DNA of 64,000 nucleotides from Candidatus Polarisedimenticolaceae bacterium (GTDB lineage Bacteria > Acidobacteriota > Polarisedimenticolia > Polarisedimenticolales > DASRJG01), in contig DASUCV010000004.1 in assembly GCA_036275915.1 (NCBI GenBank), positions 124,001 to 188,000 of the forward strand, read 5' to 3'. This document shows positions 19,304 through 28,160 of this stretch, one piece after another. Position 1 is the stretch's first letter; each line of letters opens with the position of its first letter. Below the pieces are notes generated by a model. The model ran no database searches, was not told where the DNA came from, and saw nothing but the letters and a program-made list of their open reading frames with translations. A program made the translations under genes and the position numbers.

Positions 19304-19684
19304 CTAGCCGGCGAGCGCCGCGTAGCGTCCCGAGTCGAGGAGCGCGTCGAGCTCGGCGGGCACCGTGACTGTGAGCTTGCAGATCCAGCCGGCGCCGTGC
19401 GGATCGGCGTTGATCGTCTCGGGCTTGTCGCCGAGGAGGCCGTTGACCTCCGCGACGGTTCCCGAGATCGGGGCGTAGATCTCAGAGACCGCCTTGACCG
19501 ACTCGATCGTGCCCAGAACCTCGCCCTGCGCCACGGTCCGTCCGACGGCGGGCAGCTCGACGTAGACGATGTCGCCGAGCTCTTTCTGGGCGAAATCGGT
19601 GATCCCCATCGTCGCGGTCGTTCCCGCGGTCAGGACCCACTCGTGCTCTTTGGTGTACCGGCGATCGCTGGGAAACATCGTCAT
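19304..19684 (-). CDS. gcvH: Glycine cleavage system H protein
   Basis: A 126-residue lipoyl carrier that shuttles the aminomethyl group between GcvP, GcvT and the L protein. MFPSDRRYTKEHEWVL opens the fold; the lipoylated lysine is K64 in GTIESVKAVSEIYAP, and the C-terminal GAGWICKLTV is typical. The ATG at 19682-19684 overlaps the gcvT stop (ATGA); a second in-frame ATG two codons later is also possible. Its stop is 19 bp from the gcvP stop on the other strand. Confidence 0.97.
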   Translation of the reverse strand: MTMFPSDRRYTKEHEWVLTAGTTATMGITDFAQKELGDIVYVELPAVGRTVAQGEVLGTIESVKAVSEIYAPISGTVAEVNGLLGDKPETINADPHGAGWICKLTVTVPAELDALLDSGRYAALAG

Positions 19685-20784
19685 CTCACCCTCTTGTAGA
19701 ACGGCGTCGGAATGACGACCGCGGGCTCGGCGCGCCCGCGGATCTCGACCTCGAAGCGTGTCCCGGGCTCGGTCAGCGCGACCGGAAGGTAGGCGAGCCC
19801 GATGTTCTTCTTGAGATAGGGCGCGAAGGTGCCGCTCGTCACGACGCCGACCGGCGTGCCGGAGGAGAGCGCCGTGTGGCCGTGGCGCGCGATCGCGCGC
19901 CCCTCGGTCTCGAAGCCGACGAGCTTGCGCGTGATTCCCTCGGCCTTCTGGCGGAGGAGCACGTCCCGCCCGAGGAATTCGCCCTTGTCGAGCTTCAAGA
20001 TCCAGCCGAGGTCGGCCTCGAGCACCGTCGTCGTGTCGTCGATGTCGTTCCCGTAGAGCGCCATCTTCGCCTCGAGGCGGAGCGTGTCGCGCGCGGCGAG
20101 CCCCGCGGGGACGAGCCCCACCGGGCGGCCCGCCTCGAGGAGGGCATCCCAGATCCCTTCCGCCGACTCGGCGGGACAATAGATCTCGAAGCCGTCTTCC
20201 CCGGTGTAGCCGGTGCGCGAGACGATGCAGCTCGTACCGGCAACTTCCGTCTTATCGAAGGCGTAGTACTTCATCGCCGGGAGAGCGGCGCGCGTCAGCG
20301 GCTGCAGGATCTCCTGCGCCTTCGGGCCCTGGAGGGCGATCTGGCCGTAGAGGTCGGAGACGTCCCGGACGCGAACGTCGAACCCCTTGGCGTGGTAACG
20401 GAGCCAGTCGAGATCCTTCGGCGTGTTCCCCGCGTTGATGACGAGAAGATAGTCGTCCTCCGCGAGCTTGTAGACGAGGAGGTCGTCGACGAACGTCCCC
20501 TCCGGTGTCGTCAGCGCGCTGTACTGGATCCGTCCCGGCGTGAGCCGCGACACGTCGTTCGACGTCACGTGCTGCAGGTAAGGGAGCGCCTCCGCCCCGC
20601 GCACCTCGGCCTCGCCCATGTGGCTGACGTCGAACAGCCCGGCGCGCGTGCGCACCGCCATGTGCTCGTCGATGACACCGGTGTACTGGACCGGCATGTC
20701 CCAGCCCGCGAACGAGACCATGCGCGCGCCGGCCTTGCGGTGCGCGCGGTTCAAGGGCGTCGACTTGACCGAAGGAACGCTCAC
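19681..20784 (-). CDS. gcvT: Aminomethyltransferase, glycine cleavage T protein
   Basis: A 367-residue T protein that releases ammonia and makes methylene-tetrahydrofolate from aminomethyl-GcvH. Visible family landmarks: [74 protein letters not shown] and [23 protein letters not shown]. The conserved Asp of YTGEDG-region and the folate-binding residues appear intact. GTG start. It lies 23 bp after hemD on the same strand, so it could be read from the haem operon as well as from its own promoter. Confidence 0.97.
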   Translation of the reverse strand: MSVPSVKSTPLNRAHRKAGARMVSFAGWDMPVQYTGVIDEHMAVRTRAGLFDVSHMGEAEVRGAEALPYLQHVTSNDVSRLTPGRIQYSALTTPEGTFVDDLLVYKLAEDDYLLVINAGNTPKDLDWLRYHAKGFDVRVRDVSDLYGQIALQGPKAQEILQPLTRAALPAMKYYAFDKTEVAGTSCIVSRTGYTGEDGFEIYCPAESAEGIWDALLEAGRPVGLVPAGLAARDTLRLEAKMALYGNDIDDTTTVLEADLGWILKLDKGEFLGRDVLLRQKAEGITRKLVGFETEGRAIARHGHTALSSGTPVGVVTSGTFAPYLKKNIGLAYLPVALTEPGTRFEVEIRGRAEPAVVIPTPFYKRVR

Positions 20785-20807
20785 GAACCCTCCCCGGGCG
20801 CGCGATG

Positions 20808-21590
20808 TTAGCAGGTCGAAGCAGCGAGCGCGCGACCGATCGCCTCTCCCGTCGCGTCCTCGTCAGGCCTCGCGGCGACGGCATGAGCGGGGAGATGCGC
20901 GTCCTCGAGGGCGGCCGCGGTCGTCGCCCCGATCGCGACGCGCTTGACGCGGGAGAGGGCCTCCACGAGCGCCTGCTTCTTCTCGGCCGCCGCCTCGAGC
21001 CACAGCGTGAGCGACGACGGCGCGGTGAACGCGACCGCCGCGAACGCTCCCGCGATCGCGCGCTCGGCGAGCGGCCGCGCCATGTCGGACGCGATCGTGC
21101 GGTAGAGCGGCGCCTCGTCGACGCGCGCGCCCGCTCCGCGGAGAGCGGCGGCGAGGAGCGCCGGCCCTCCCTCCGGCTTGACGACGAGCACGCGCGCGCC
21201 CTCGCCGAGGCGCGGGCGGAGCGCCTCGACCAGACCCGCAGCGCGCGGATCGGCGGCGACGACGTCGACCGTCACGCCGGTCCCGCGGAGCGCCTCGGCG
21301 GTACGCTCGCCGACGGCGGCCACCTTGAGACCGCTCGGCAGGGAACGACGGTCGCGCGCGGCGAGACGGAGGGTCAGCGCCTTGACACCCTGCCCGCTCG
21401 TCGCGACGAGCCAGTCGTAGCCGGCGAGCGCGTCGAGCGCGCGCTCTCCGGGCGCGGGATCGAGCGGCTCGACCTGAACGGCCGTCGGCGCGAGCTCGAT
21501 CGCGATCGTCCCCGCGTAACGGGAGACGAGCGAGGGCCAGCTCCCCGCCGGGCGCGTGACGAGCACGCGCGCGGGAGGCGGACCGGTCAC
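20808..21590 (-). CDS. hemD: Uroporphyrinogen-III synthase
   Basis: A 260-residue protein with the loose but recognisable HemD pattern: VLVTRPAGSWPSLVSRYAG, VEPLDPAPGERALDALAGYDWLVATSGQGVKAL, VAAVGERTAEALRGTGVTVDVVAA, VLVVKPEGGPALLAAALRGAGARVDEAPLYRT and AFAAVAFTAPSSLTLWLEA. It inverts ring D and cyclises hydroxymethylbilane. HemD sequences are weakly conserved, so the call leans on its position: the GTG start overlaps the hemC stop (GTGA). Confidence 0.9.
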   Translation of the reverse strand: MTGPPPARVLVTRPAGSWPSLVSRYAGTIAIELAPTAVQVEPLDPAPGERALDALAGYDWLVATSGQGVKALTLRLAARDRRSLPSGLKVAAVGERTAEALRGTGVTVDVVAADPRAAGLVEALRPRLGEGARVLVVKPEGGPALLAAALRGAGARVDEAPLYRTIASDMARPLAERAIAGAFAAVAFTAPSSLTLWLEAAAEKKQALVEALSRVKRVAIGATTAAALEDAHLPAHAVAARPDEDATGEAIGRALAASTC

Positions 21591-22468
21591 GAGAGGCGAC
21601 CGGCGAGAGATGCGCCGAGCGACGCGGCGTCTTCGGCGGGGCCCGCGGCCGTGTCCCGCTGCACGGCGCCGGTCTCCGCGTCCCCGACCATCGCCTCGAG
21701 AACGATCCGGCCGCCGGACACCTGCGCGAAAGCGGCCGCGGGGGCGAGGCATCCCGCCCCCAGCTCTGCGAGGAAGGCGCGCTCGGCGGTCACGGCCGCG
21801 CGCGCGGCGGGATCGTCGAGCGCGGCGACGAGCTGTCGTGTCTCCGCATCGTCCGCGCGCGTCTCGAGACCGAGCGCACCTTGGCCCGGCGCCGGGAGGC
21901 AGATCTCCGTCGGGATCGGCGCGCGCGGCGGCGTCGCCAGGCCGAGGCGCTCGATCCCGGCGACGGCGAGGACGAGCGCGTCGAACTCGCCGCGCTCGAG
22001 CTTCTTCACGCGCGTGTCGACGTTGCCGCGGACCGCGACGAAGCGCAGGTCGGCGCGCCTCGCCTTGAGCTGGCACTGGCGCCTCGGGCTTCCGGTCGCG
22101 ACGAGGGCGCCCTCTTTCAGAGCGTCGAGGCGAGCGACGTCGCGCGCGATGAGCGCGTCCCGCGCGTCGTGGCGCTTCGGGATCGCCGCGAGCGTCAGGC
22201 CGCCGGGCAGTTCCGTCGGAAGGTCCTTGAGGCTGTGCACCGCCAGATCGATCGTGCCGGCGAGGAGCGCGTCCTCCAGCTCCTTCACGAAGAGCCCCTT
22301 GCCGCCGGCCGCGGTGAGCGAGGCGTCCGTGTTCCGGTCGCCTTCGGTGCGGACGATCGTGATCGGGACCGCGAGACCGGGATGCGCCCGCTCGAGCCAG
22401 GCTGCGACCATGCGGGACTGAGCGAGCGCGAGCGGGCTCCCGCGCGAGCCCAGACGGATCGTCGTCAC
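21587..22468 (-). CDS. hemC: Porphobilinogen deaminase (hydroxymethylbilane synthase)
   Basis: A 293-residue enzyme that joins four porphobilinogens into hydroxymethylbilane. Motifs are IRLGSRGSPLALAQSRMVA, VRTEGDRNTD, AVHSLKDLPTELPGGL, RDALI, VATGSPRRQCQL and LPAPGQGALGLETR. The dipyrromethane cofactor cysteine is in LGAGCLAPAAAFA. The GTG start at 22466-22468 overlaps the hemA stop. It is part of the run hemA-hemC-hemD. Confidence 0.97.
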   Translation of the reverse strand: MTTIRLGSRGSPLALAQSRMVAAWLERAHPGLAVPITIVRTEGDRNTDASLTAAGGKGLFVKELEDALLAGTIDLAVHSLKDLPTELPGGLTLAAIPKRHDARDALIARDVARLDALKEGALVATGSPRRQCQLKARRADLRFVAVRGNVDTRVKKLERGEFDALVLAVAGIERLGLATPPRAPIPTEICLPAPGQGALGLETRADDAETRQLVAALDDPAARAAVTAERAFLAELGAGCLAPAAAFAQVSGGRIVLEAMVGDAETGAVQRDTAAGPAEDAASLGASLAGRLS

Positions 22469-23793
22469 TCGTCCTTCCCCCCGGAGATCGCGTGGGTCGG
22501 CCCCGAGGCTTCGTCGCCGTTCCCGCCCTCGGCGAGATCGAGCCCGAAGATCTCGCGGTAGAGCGCGGTGCGCGCCGCGGCCTCGCCGCGCTCCGCCGCG
22601 GACTTGAGCGCCATGATCGGCGTGTGGAGCACCTTCTGGATGAGCGACCGCGCCAGCTCCTCGACGACGGCATGCTGCTCGGGAGAGAGCGATCCGAGGC
22701 GGCGGTGGAAGCGCTCGATCTCGTCGTGCCCGAGCTGATGGAGCTGCTGGCGGAGCGCCGCGATCGTCGGCGACAGATCGACCGCCTGGCGCCAGCGATC
22801 GAAAGCGACGACTTCCGCGTCGAGCATCCGTCGCGCCTCCTCGGCTGCGCGGCGCCGCTCGTTCAGCCCGGCGTCGACGACGTCCTGGAGGTCGTCGACG
22901 TCGTAGAGATAGACGCCGTCGAGATCGCCGGCGGACGGTTCGACGTCGCGGGGCACCGCGATGTCGACGATGAAGAGCGGCCGTCCCTTGCGCGAGCGCA
23001 GCGCTTCCTTGACGTGCGACCGGAGCACGACCGGCTGTGTCGCCGCTGTCCCGGTGACCACGATGTCGACCCGGGAGAGCTGGACCTGTCTCTCGTCCCA
23101 CGGAACCGCGCGCCCGCCGAGCGAGGTCGCGAGGTCGAGCGCCCGCGCGTAGGTGCGATTCGTCACGGTGAGGTCGCGCACGCCCTGGCTCTCGAGGTGC
23201 CGCGCGGCCAGCTCCGACATCTTGCCGGCGCCCATGAGGAGGACGGAGCACCCTTCGAGATCGTCGAAGATCGTCCGCGCGAGGGTCGAGGCGGCGTAGG
23301 CGACCGAGACCGCGTGGCGCGAGATTCCCGTCGCGGTGCGGACGCGCTTGGCGGCGGCGAGGGCATGCTGCATGAGACGGTCGAGGACCGGTCCCACCGC
23401 GTGCGCCTCCCGCGCGAGCGCGTACGCCCGCTTGACCTGGCCCAAGATCTGGGGCTCGCCGAGCACCATCGAGTCGAGGCCGCAGGCGACCGCGAAGACG
23501 TGGTGGGCCGCCTGGAGCCCTTCGTGGACGTAGACGTGCTGCTCGACCGTCTCCGGAGCGATCCCCCGCTCGCGCGCGAGGAACGCGCGGATCGCCTCGG
23601 GGGCGGGGCGGCCGTCGACGGTGCGTGTCAGGATCTCGACGCGGTTGCAGGTCGCGACGATGAGCGCCTCGGCCGCGCCCCCTTCGTCGCGGAGGCGCGC
23701 GAGCGCCGCGGGGATCCCGTCCTCGGGGAAGCACGCCTGCTCGCGGAGCGAGAGCGGCGCGCTCCTGTGGTTCATCCCCACGAGCGTGAGCAT
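22465..23793 (-). CDS. hemA: Glutamyl-tRNA reductase
   Basis: A 442-residue NADPH-dependent enzyme that makes glutamate-1-semialdehyde from Glu-tRNA, the first step of the C5 haem route. It shows GMNHRSAPLSLREQACF, the active-site TCNRVEIL (catalytic Cys near residue 49), GLDSMVLGEPQILGQVKRAY, GAGKMSELAARHL for NADPH binding, and the C-terminal dimerisation helices (LSPEQHAVVEELARSLIQKVLHTP). The ATG overlaps the upstream CcsA-like stop by one base (TGATG). Confidence 0.97.
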   Translation of the reverse strand: MLTLVGMNHRSAPLSLREQACFPEDGIPAALARLRDEGGAAEALIVATCNRVEILTRTVDGRPAPEAIRAFLARERGIAPETVEQHVYVHEGLQAAHHVFAVACGLDSMVLGEPQILGQVKRAYALAREAHAVGPVLDRLMQHALAAAKRVRTATGISRHAVSVAYAASTLARTIFDDLEGCSVLLMGAGKMSELAARHLESQGVRDLTVTNRTYARALDLATSLGGRAVPWDERQVQLSRVDIVVTGTAATQPVVLRSHVKEALRSRKGRPLFIVDIAVPRDVEPSAGDLDGVYLYDVDDLQDVVDAGLNERRRAAEEARRMLDAEVVAFDRWRQAVDLSPTIAALRQQLHQLGHDEIERFHRRLGSLSPEQHAVVEELARSLIQKVLHTPIMALKSAAERGEAAARTALYREIFGLDLAEGGNGDEASGPTHAISGGKDE

Positions 23794-24575
23794 CAGCGCA
23801 CCATGCCGACGAAGGTCAGGAGCGCGAGGGCGAATCCGGCGATGACGAGGATCGCCGAGCGCCGCCCGCGCACGCCGCCGGCGAAGCGCGCCCACAGGAT
23901 GACCGCGAAGACGATCCACGCGAGGAGCGGGAAGATCTCCTTCAGGCCCCACAGGAAGATCCGGTCGTGGACGAGGTCGCTGTAGACCATCCCGGTCGCG
24001 ATGCCGAGCGTCAAGAGCGGAAATCCGTAGAGCATCGCCTGGAAGCCGAGACGGTCGAGCGACTCGAGCGCGGGGAGGCGCTCGAGCACCGCGAGCGAGC
24101 GCTTCTCCTTGAGGGCGCGCTCCTTGACGAGGAAGAGGAGGCTCATCGCGAACGCGACGGCGAGCGCGGCGACGCCCATCGTCGCGATCACCGTGTGGAA
24201 GACGAACCAGCCGTGCGTCGGAAGCTCGCCGACCTCGCGCCCGCCCTGGAGCGCGAAGCCGACGAGGAGCATGAGCTCGGAGATCGGCGGCAGCACGAGC
24301 GCCGCGGCGGAGACCCGCGACCGGAACCAGAGGGCGAGGTGGAGCGTCAGGACGAGGAAGCCGAGCGTGAGCATGTATTCCGGACCGTTCCGGATCGGAA
24401 TGGAGCCGGACGCGACGACGGTGGCCACCCCGGCGAGCTCGAGCGCCCACGCGAGGCCCAGGACGGCGGCGCCGGCGTTCGAAAACTTCGCGCTGCGGCG
24501 CAGCTCGCCGAGCGCGGCGAGGGCTACGCCGATCGCCTGCACCCCGAGAGCGATCCCGAGAAGGATGCGCGCCAT
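23793..24575 (-). CDS. Cytochrome c assembly (CcsA/HemX-like) membrane protein
   Basis: A 260-residue integral membrane protein of about eight helices. It carries the CcsA/ResC/HemX-type core: GFLVLTLHLALWF, THGWFVFHTVIATMGVAALAVAFAMSLLFLV, LDRLGFQAMLYGFPLLTLGIATGMVYSD and the strand WGLKEIFPLLAWIVFAVILWAR, which resembles the W-rich and histidine-bearing haem-handling loop of the family. Members next to hemA are often called HemX. The ATG at 24573-24575 is preferred over an in-frame start 18 bp upstream. It is coupled to hemA. Confidence 0.85.
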   Translation of the reverse strand: MARILLGIALGVQAIGVALAALGELRRSAKFSNAGAAVLGLAWALELAGVATVVASGSIPIRNGPEYMLTLGFLVLTLHLALWFRSRVSAAALVLPPISELMLLVGFALQGGREVGELPTHGWFVFHTVIATMGVAALAVAFAMSLLFLVKERALKEKRSLAVLERLPALESLDRLGFQAMLYGFPLLTLGIATGMVYSDLVHDRIFLWGLKEIFPLLAWIVFAVILWARFAGGVRGRRSAILVIAGFALALLTFVGMVR

Positions 24576-24593
24576 GGCCGCGCAGCCTACCAC

Positions 24594-24980
24594 CTACGCG
24601 AGGAGAGCGGCCAACTCCCGGAGCGCGGCATCTTGCAGGGTCGCGAGCTGACGGTAACGCTTGAGATCGAGGCACCCGAGCCGGCGCGCGAGGTAGAGGA
24701 AGTACCGGATCTCGAGCATCCCGCGGTGCGCCGAAGCGAGCGCGCGCTTCGCGTCGGGATCGTCCTCCGCGGCGGAGGCCGCCGCGACGAGGGAGCCGCC
24801 GCTCCTCGCGACGGCGCCTCGGATCTCGCGCGCGAGGTCTTCGCCTTCGGGACGCGCGAACGCCTTCACCGCCTGATAGACCGCGACCGCGAAGTGGTCG
24901 GTCGCGCGGAAGGCGCGCACGCGCCGCCCCGCCTCGGAGTCGGCGGGCGCTTCGGGAACGGCCGGCATCAGAGCGTCCAT
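24594..24980 (-). CDS. Four-helix bundle protein (S23-like)
   Basis: A 128-residue all-helical protein. The pattern FRATDHFAVAVYQAVKAFARPEGEDLAREIRGAVARSGGSLVAAASAAE, followed by ALASAHRGMLEIRYFLYLARRLGCLD, matches the four-helix-bundle family first named from ORFs in 23S rRNA intervening sequences. Function is unsettled. Its start overlaps the pseudopilin stop by 13 bp. It is not inside an rRNA here. Confidence 0.8.
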   Translation of the reverse strand: MDALMPAVPEAPADSEAGRRVRAFRATDHFAVAVYQAVKAFARPEGEDLAREIRGAVARSGGSLVAAASAAEDDPDAKRALASAHRGMLEIRYFLYLARRLGCLDLKRYRQLATLQDAALRELAALLA

Positions 24981-25561
24981 CGGCGCTCCCTCGGATTCCA
25001 CCGCCACACCCTGAGGCGCGTCGTCGGCCCGAAGAGGACGACGGCGTAGAGCCCCTCGTGGCCGTCGGTGACGTAGAGCGTGCCGGACGACGACGCGCCG
25101 AGCGGCGAGAACGAGACGAGATCGGAGACGCCGAAGCGAACCGGATCGTCGCCGGTCTGCACCCGTCCCGTGCCCGGCGGCGCCTCGGGGAACGAGCCGC
25201 CGGGTGGAAAGCCGAGCGTGACGTGATCGACGCGGGCCGAGAGCGACTGGTCGCCCGAGACGACGGCATCGACGCCGCGCGTGATCTCGGCGGTCCTGAG
25301 CCCGTTGCCGTTTCCGTCGCGCACCTCGCGCCAGGTCCAGTCCGCGCCTTGCTTCCGGAACTGGAAGCCGGTCGTCGTGCCGGAGGTCGTGCTCTTCCAT
25401 CGCTGCGAGGAGAACAGAGTCGCCATCGCGCGCGCCCCGGCCGCGGCGCGCCCCGCATCGCGGAGCTGCGCCGCGGCCGGCAGGGTGACGGCGAGCGCGA
25501 TCGCCGCGATCGCGAGGACCGCCAGCATCTCGACGAGAGAGGTGCCCCGCTCGGCCGTCAC
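24968..25561 (-). CDS. Type II secretion/type IV pilus pseudopilin (GspH/FimT-like)
   Basis: A 197-residue prepilin. The N-terminus MTAERGTSLVEMLAVLAIAAIALAV has the prepilin peptidase site (G before T-S-L-V-E, with the +5 glutamate) and the hydrophobic helix. The C-terminal globular part is beta-rich (WTWREVRDGNGNGLRTAEI, RVDHVTLGFPPGG, GTLYVTDGHEGLYAVVLFG) as in GspH/FimT. A GTG start lies at 25559-25561. No other secretion genes lie near, so the partner machinery is elsewhere. It follows the ComEA gene by 8 bp. Confidence 0.87.
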   Translation of the reverse strand: MTAERGTSLVEMLAVLAIAAIALAVTLPAAAQLRDAGRAAAGARAMATLFSSQRWKSTTSGTTTGFQFRKQGADWTWREVRDGNGNGLRTAEITRGVDAVVSGDQSLSARVDHVTLGFPPGGSFPEAPPGTGRVQTGDDPVRFGVSDLVSFSPLGASSSGTLYVTDGHEGLYAVVLFGPTTRLRVWRWNPRERRWTL

Positions 25562-25569
25562 GGCGCGAT

Positions 25570-25896
25570 TCACTTCGCCTTCGCGACGACCAGGTAGGGG
25601 CGCAGCTTCTCGAGCGACTTCTCGCCGATCCCCTGGATCTTGAGGAGGTCGTCGACGCTTCCGTACGCGCCGTTCTTCTCGCGGAACGCGAGGATGCGCG
25701 AGGCGAGCGACTTCCCGATGCCGGGGACCGCCTCGAGGTCCGCCGACGTCGCGGTGTTGATGTCGACCGGCCGGAGATCTTGCGACGCGGCGTGCGCCGC
25801 GGCGGGCGCCGAGGCGCGCGACGGGGCGGACCAGGCGAGGAGCGGGAGCGCCAAGGCGAAAACGAGGATCGGGACGATGCGCGAGCTTCTGAGCAT
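25570..25896 (-). CDS. ComEA-like helix-hairpin-helix protein
   Basis: A 108-residue exported protein: a signal peptide or anchor (IVPILVFALALPLLAWSAPSRA), a short linker, and a tandem HhH domain (VDINTATSADLEAVPGIGKSLASRILAFREKNGAYGSVDDLLKIQGIGEKSLEKLRPYL). ComEA binds incoming DNA in natural transformation; short HhH proteins of this kind also have other roles. A strong GGAGG precedes the ATG (25894-25896). It lies next to a pseudopilin gene, which fits a DNA-uptake or pilus link. Confidence 0.88.
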   Translation of the reverse strand: MLRSSRIVPILVFALALPLLAWSAPSRASAPAAAHAASQDLRPVDINTATSADLEAVPGIGKSLASRILAFREKNGAYGSVDDLLKIQGIGEKSLEKLRPYLVVAKAK

Positions 25897-26037
25897 GCGG
25901 GCCTCCGGAGGTGAGCGCCGCGCTCCGTTGCGCGGCGGTCTTCCGAAGGGCAACGCCGATGCCAGCCGGGACGGCGCGCGGATCGCGGGTTTCGTCGTCC
26001 GCGGAGCGTCCGCGGCGTCCGCTCGGGCGCCTTCGCG

Positions 26038-26820
26038 TTACGCCGCGCCGCGCACCTGGAGGAGCTCGGCCACGATCGACACCGCGATCTCCTCGGGGGT
26101 CTCGCCGCCGATCGGCAGGCCGATGGGGCAGCGCACGGCGGCGAGCGCCTCTTCGGCGATCCCGTCCTGCTGGAGGAGCTCGCGGAAGATGACCGCCTTC
26201 TTCCGCCGGCTTCCGATGAGCCCGACGTAGCGGAGCGGGCGGCCGACGACGTGCTTGAGCGCGAGCCGGTCGGTCGCGTGGCAGCGCGTCACGACGGCGA
26301 CGAAGCATCCGGGGTCGAGATCGGGCACGCCGGCCTCGTAGCGCGCGTCGCAGCGGAAGACGCGCCCGACGCCTGCGGCCCGCGCCGCCTCGCACATCGG
26401 CTCGCGGTCGTCGACGATCTCGGGGGCGAAGCCGACGCGCGCGGCGAGCGTCGCGAGTGCCAGGCCCACGTGCCCCGCGCCGAAGACGACGAGCCTCGCC
26501 CCGGGGCCGAGCACTTCCAGGAGGACCTCGGCCGTGCCGCCGCACGCCATCCCGAGCGCGTTCTCCCCGGTCTCGGTGAAGGTGTAGGTGCGGAGCTGCG
26601 GCGGCTTTTCGGACCCGCCGAGCAGCTCCCTGGCGTCGGCACCGATCATCGCCTCGAACGCGCCGCCGCCGATCGTTCCCGACGTCGTGCCGTCGGCGCG
26701 GACGAGCATGCGAGCGCCCGGCCCGCGCGGCGTCGAGCCGCTCGCCCGCACGATCGTCGCGAGCACGCAGCGCCGTCCGCGCTTGACCTCGTCCAGGAGC
26801 TCTGCGAGGACAGGCAGCAT
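26038..26820 (-). CDS. XdhC/CoxI family protein
   Basis: A 260-residue protein with the two XdhC domains. The N-terminal one has VLATIVRASGSTPRGPGARMLVRADGTTSGTIGGGAFEA. The C-terminal Rossmann domain has LVVFGAGHVGLALATLAARVGF, VDDRE and RYVGLIGSRRKKAVIFRELLQQDG. XdhC delivers sulfurated molybdenum cofactor to xanthine dehydrogenase-type enzymes. No molybdoenzyme gene is nearby, so the target is unknown. It lies 11 bp after rseP and probably shares that transcript. Confidence 0.92.
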   Translation of the reverse strand: MLPVLAELLDEVKRGRRCVLATIVRASGSTPRGPGARMLVRADGTTSGTIGGGAFEAMIGADARELLGGSEKPPQLRTYTFTETGENALGMACGGTAEVLLEVLGPGARLVVFGAGHVGLALATLAARVGFAPEIVDDREPMCEAARAAGVGRVFRCDARYEAGVPDLDPGCFVAVVTRCHATDRLALKHVVGRPLRYVGLIGSRRKKAVIFRELLQQDGIAEEALAAVRCPIGLPIGGETPEEIAVSIVAELLQVRGAA

Positions 26821-26831
26821 GGGGGCCGGCG

Positions 26832-28160
26832 TTACATCCTCGCCTTGAGGATGTCGAAGAAAATCACGACGCCGAAGAACGCGAGCAGGAAGACGAAGCC
26901 GACCGTCATGACGCGCTCCTTGACGCGGTCGGAGAAGTCCCGCCTGAGGAGGCCTTCGAGCGCGAGGATGAGGATGTGTCCGCCGTCCAGGACCGGGATC
27001 GGCATGAGGTTCAGGATCCCGAGCTGCAGGCTGATGAAGGCGAGGATCGTGAAGAACTGCTCGGCCGCGCGGACCGCCTCGCGCGAGACGCGCGCGATCT
27101 CGATCGGGCCCGAGAGCGCCCTCATCGAGATCTTCGCGGTGACGAGCTTGCCCAAGGTCTGGAAAACCGTGCGCGTCGTGTCCCCCGCCCAGCCGCAGGC
27201 GGCGACGAACGCGTCGCCGGCGCCGAGGTCGCGATGGACCCGGTTCCCGTCGGCGAACATCACGCCGATCTTCCCCTTCCCGTCCTCGTCGGCCGGGGTG
27301 ACCGTGACGTCGCGGCGCGCTCCGCCCCGTTCGATCGTCATCGCCACCGGCTTGCCGGCGCTCCGCTCGAGGATCGCGCGGATCTCGAGCTCGCCCTGCG
27401 GAGTGCGGCCCTCGATCGCGACGATGCGGTCCATGCGCTCGAGACCTGCGCGGCTCGCCGGCGAGCCGCCCATGACCATGTCGACGCGCGGCGGCCCGTT
27501 ACCCTCCTGGACGACGCGCCAGCCCGGCCAGCCGAGGTGGTAGACGACGTCGTGGCCGGTCCCCATCGAGAGCGTGACGCGGGCGCCGTCGCGCTCGAGC
27601 GTCACCGGCTTCGTCTGGTCCGGCGAGAGCAGGATCTCCTCCTGCTGCGTCATCGGATCGCGCGCGTCCTTGCCGCCGATCGCGACGACCTTGTCCCCCG
27701 CGCGCACGCCGGACTTCGCGGCGTCGAGCGCGGGGTCGACGTCGGCGACGACGGGGAACGCCTCGAGGCGGACGACGTCGTCCTTCCCCCAGACCGTGAA
27801 GACGAAGGTCATCGCGGCGATCGCGAGGAGGATGTTGAACGTCGCCCCAGCGACGAACACGAGGAAGCGCTGCCACCTCGGGCGCGAGCCGAACTCCTCG
27901 GGGGCGCCGGTCTTGTTCTCGTCGGCCTCGTCGCCGGCGAGGCGCACGTAGCCGCCGAGCGGGATCGCGGAGACCTTGTACTCGGTCTCGCCGCGGCGGA
28001 AGCCGAAGAGCCTCGGTCCGAACCCGAGCGAGAAGACCGGCACGCCGATCCCGAACGCCTTCGCGACGAGGAAGTGTCCCAGCTCGTGCACGAAGACGAG
28101 GATGCCGAGGACGAGGATGAAGGAGAGGAGGGTCTCACCGATCTGGATCAGATGCGTCAC
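26832..28160 (-). CDS. rseP: RIP metalloprotease RseP (site-2 protease)
   Basis: A 442-residue intramembrane zinc protease. HELGH is at residues 25-29 in the first helix (LVFVHELGHFLVAKAFGIGV). The third ligand region is PIPVLDGGHILILALEGL near the C-terminus. At least one PDZ domain is clear in the periplasmic part (DVDPALDAAKSGVRAGDKVVAIGG) and a second is likely (MVMGGSPASRAGLERMDRIVAIEG). It cleaves anti-sigma factors and signal peptide remnants. GTG start overlapping the dxr stop (GTGA). Linkage to dxr-cdsA-uppS is the common bacterial order. Confidence 0.97.
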   Translation of the reverse strand: MTHLIQIGETLLSFILVLGILVFVHELGHFLVAKAFGIGVPVFSLGFGPRLFGFRRGETEYKVSAIPLGGYVRLAGDEADENKTGAPEEFGSRPRWQRFLVFVAGATFNILLAIAAMTFVFTVWGKDDVVRLEAFPVVADVDPALDAAKSGVRAGDKVVAIGGKDARDPMTQQEEILLSPDQTKPVTLERDGARVTLSMGTGHDVVYHLGWPGWRVVQEGNGPPRVDMVMGGSPASRAGLERMDRIVAIEGRTPQGELEIRAILERSAGKPVAMTIERGGARRDVTVTPADEDGKGKIGVMFADGNRVHRDLGAGDAFVAACGWAGDTTRTVFQTLGKLVTAKISMRALSGPIEIARVSREAVRAAEQFFTILAFISLQLGILNLMPIPVLDGGHILILALEGLLRRDFSDRVKERVMTVGFVFLLAFFGVVIFFDILKARM

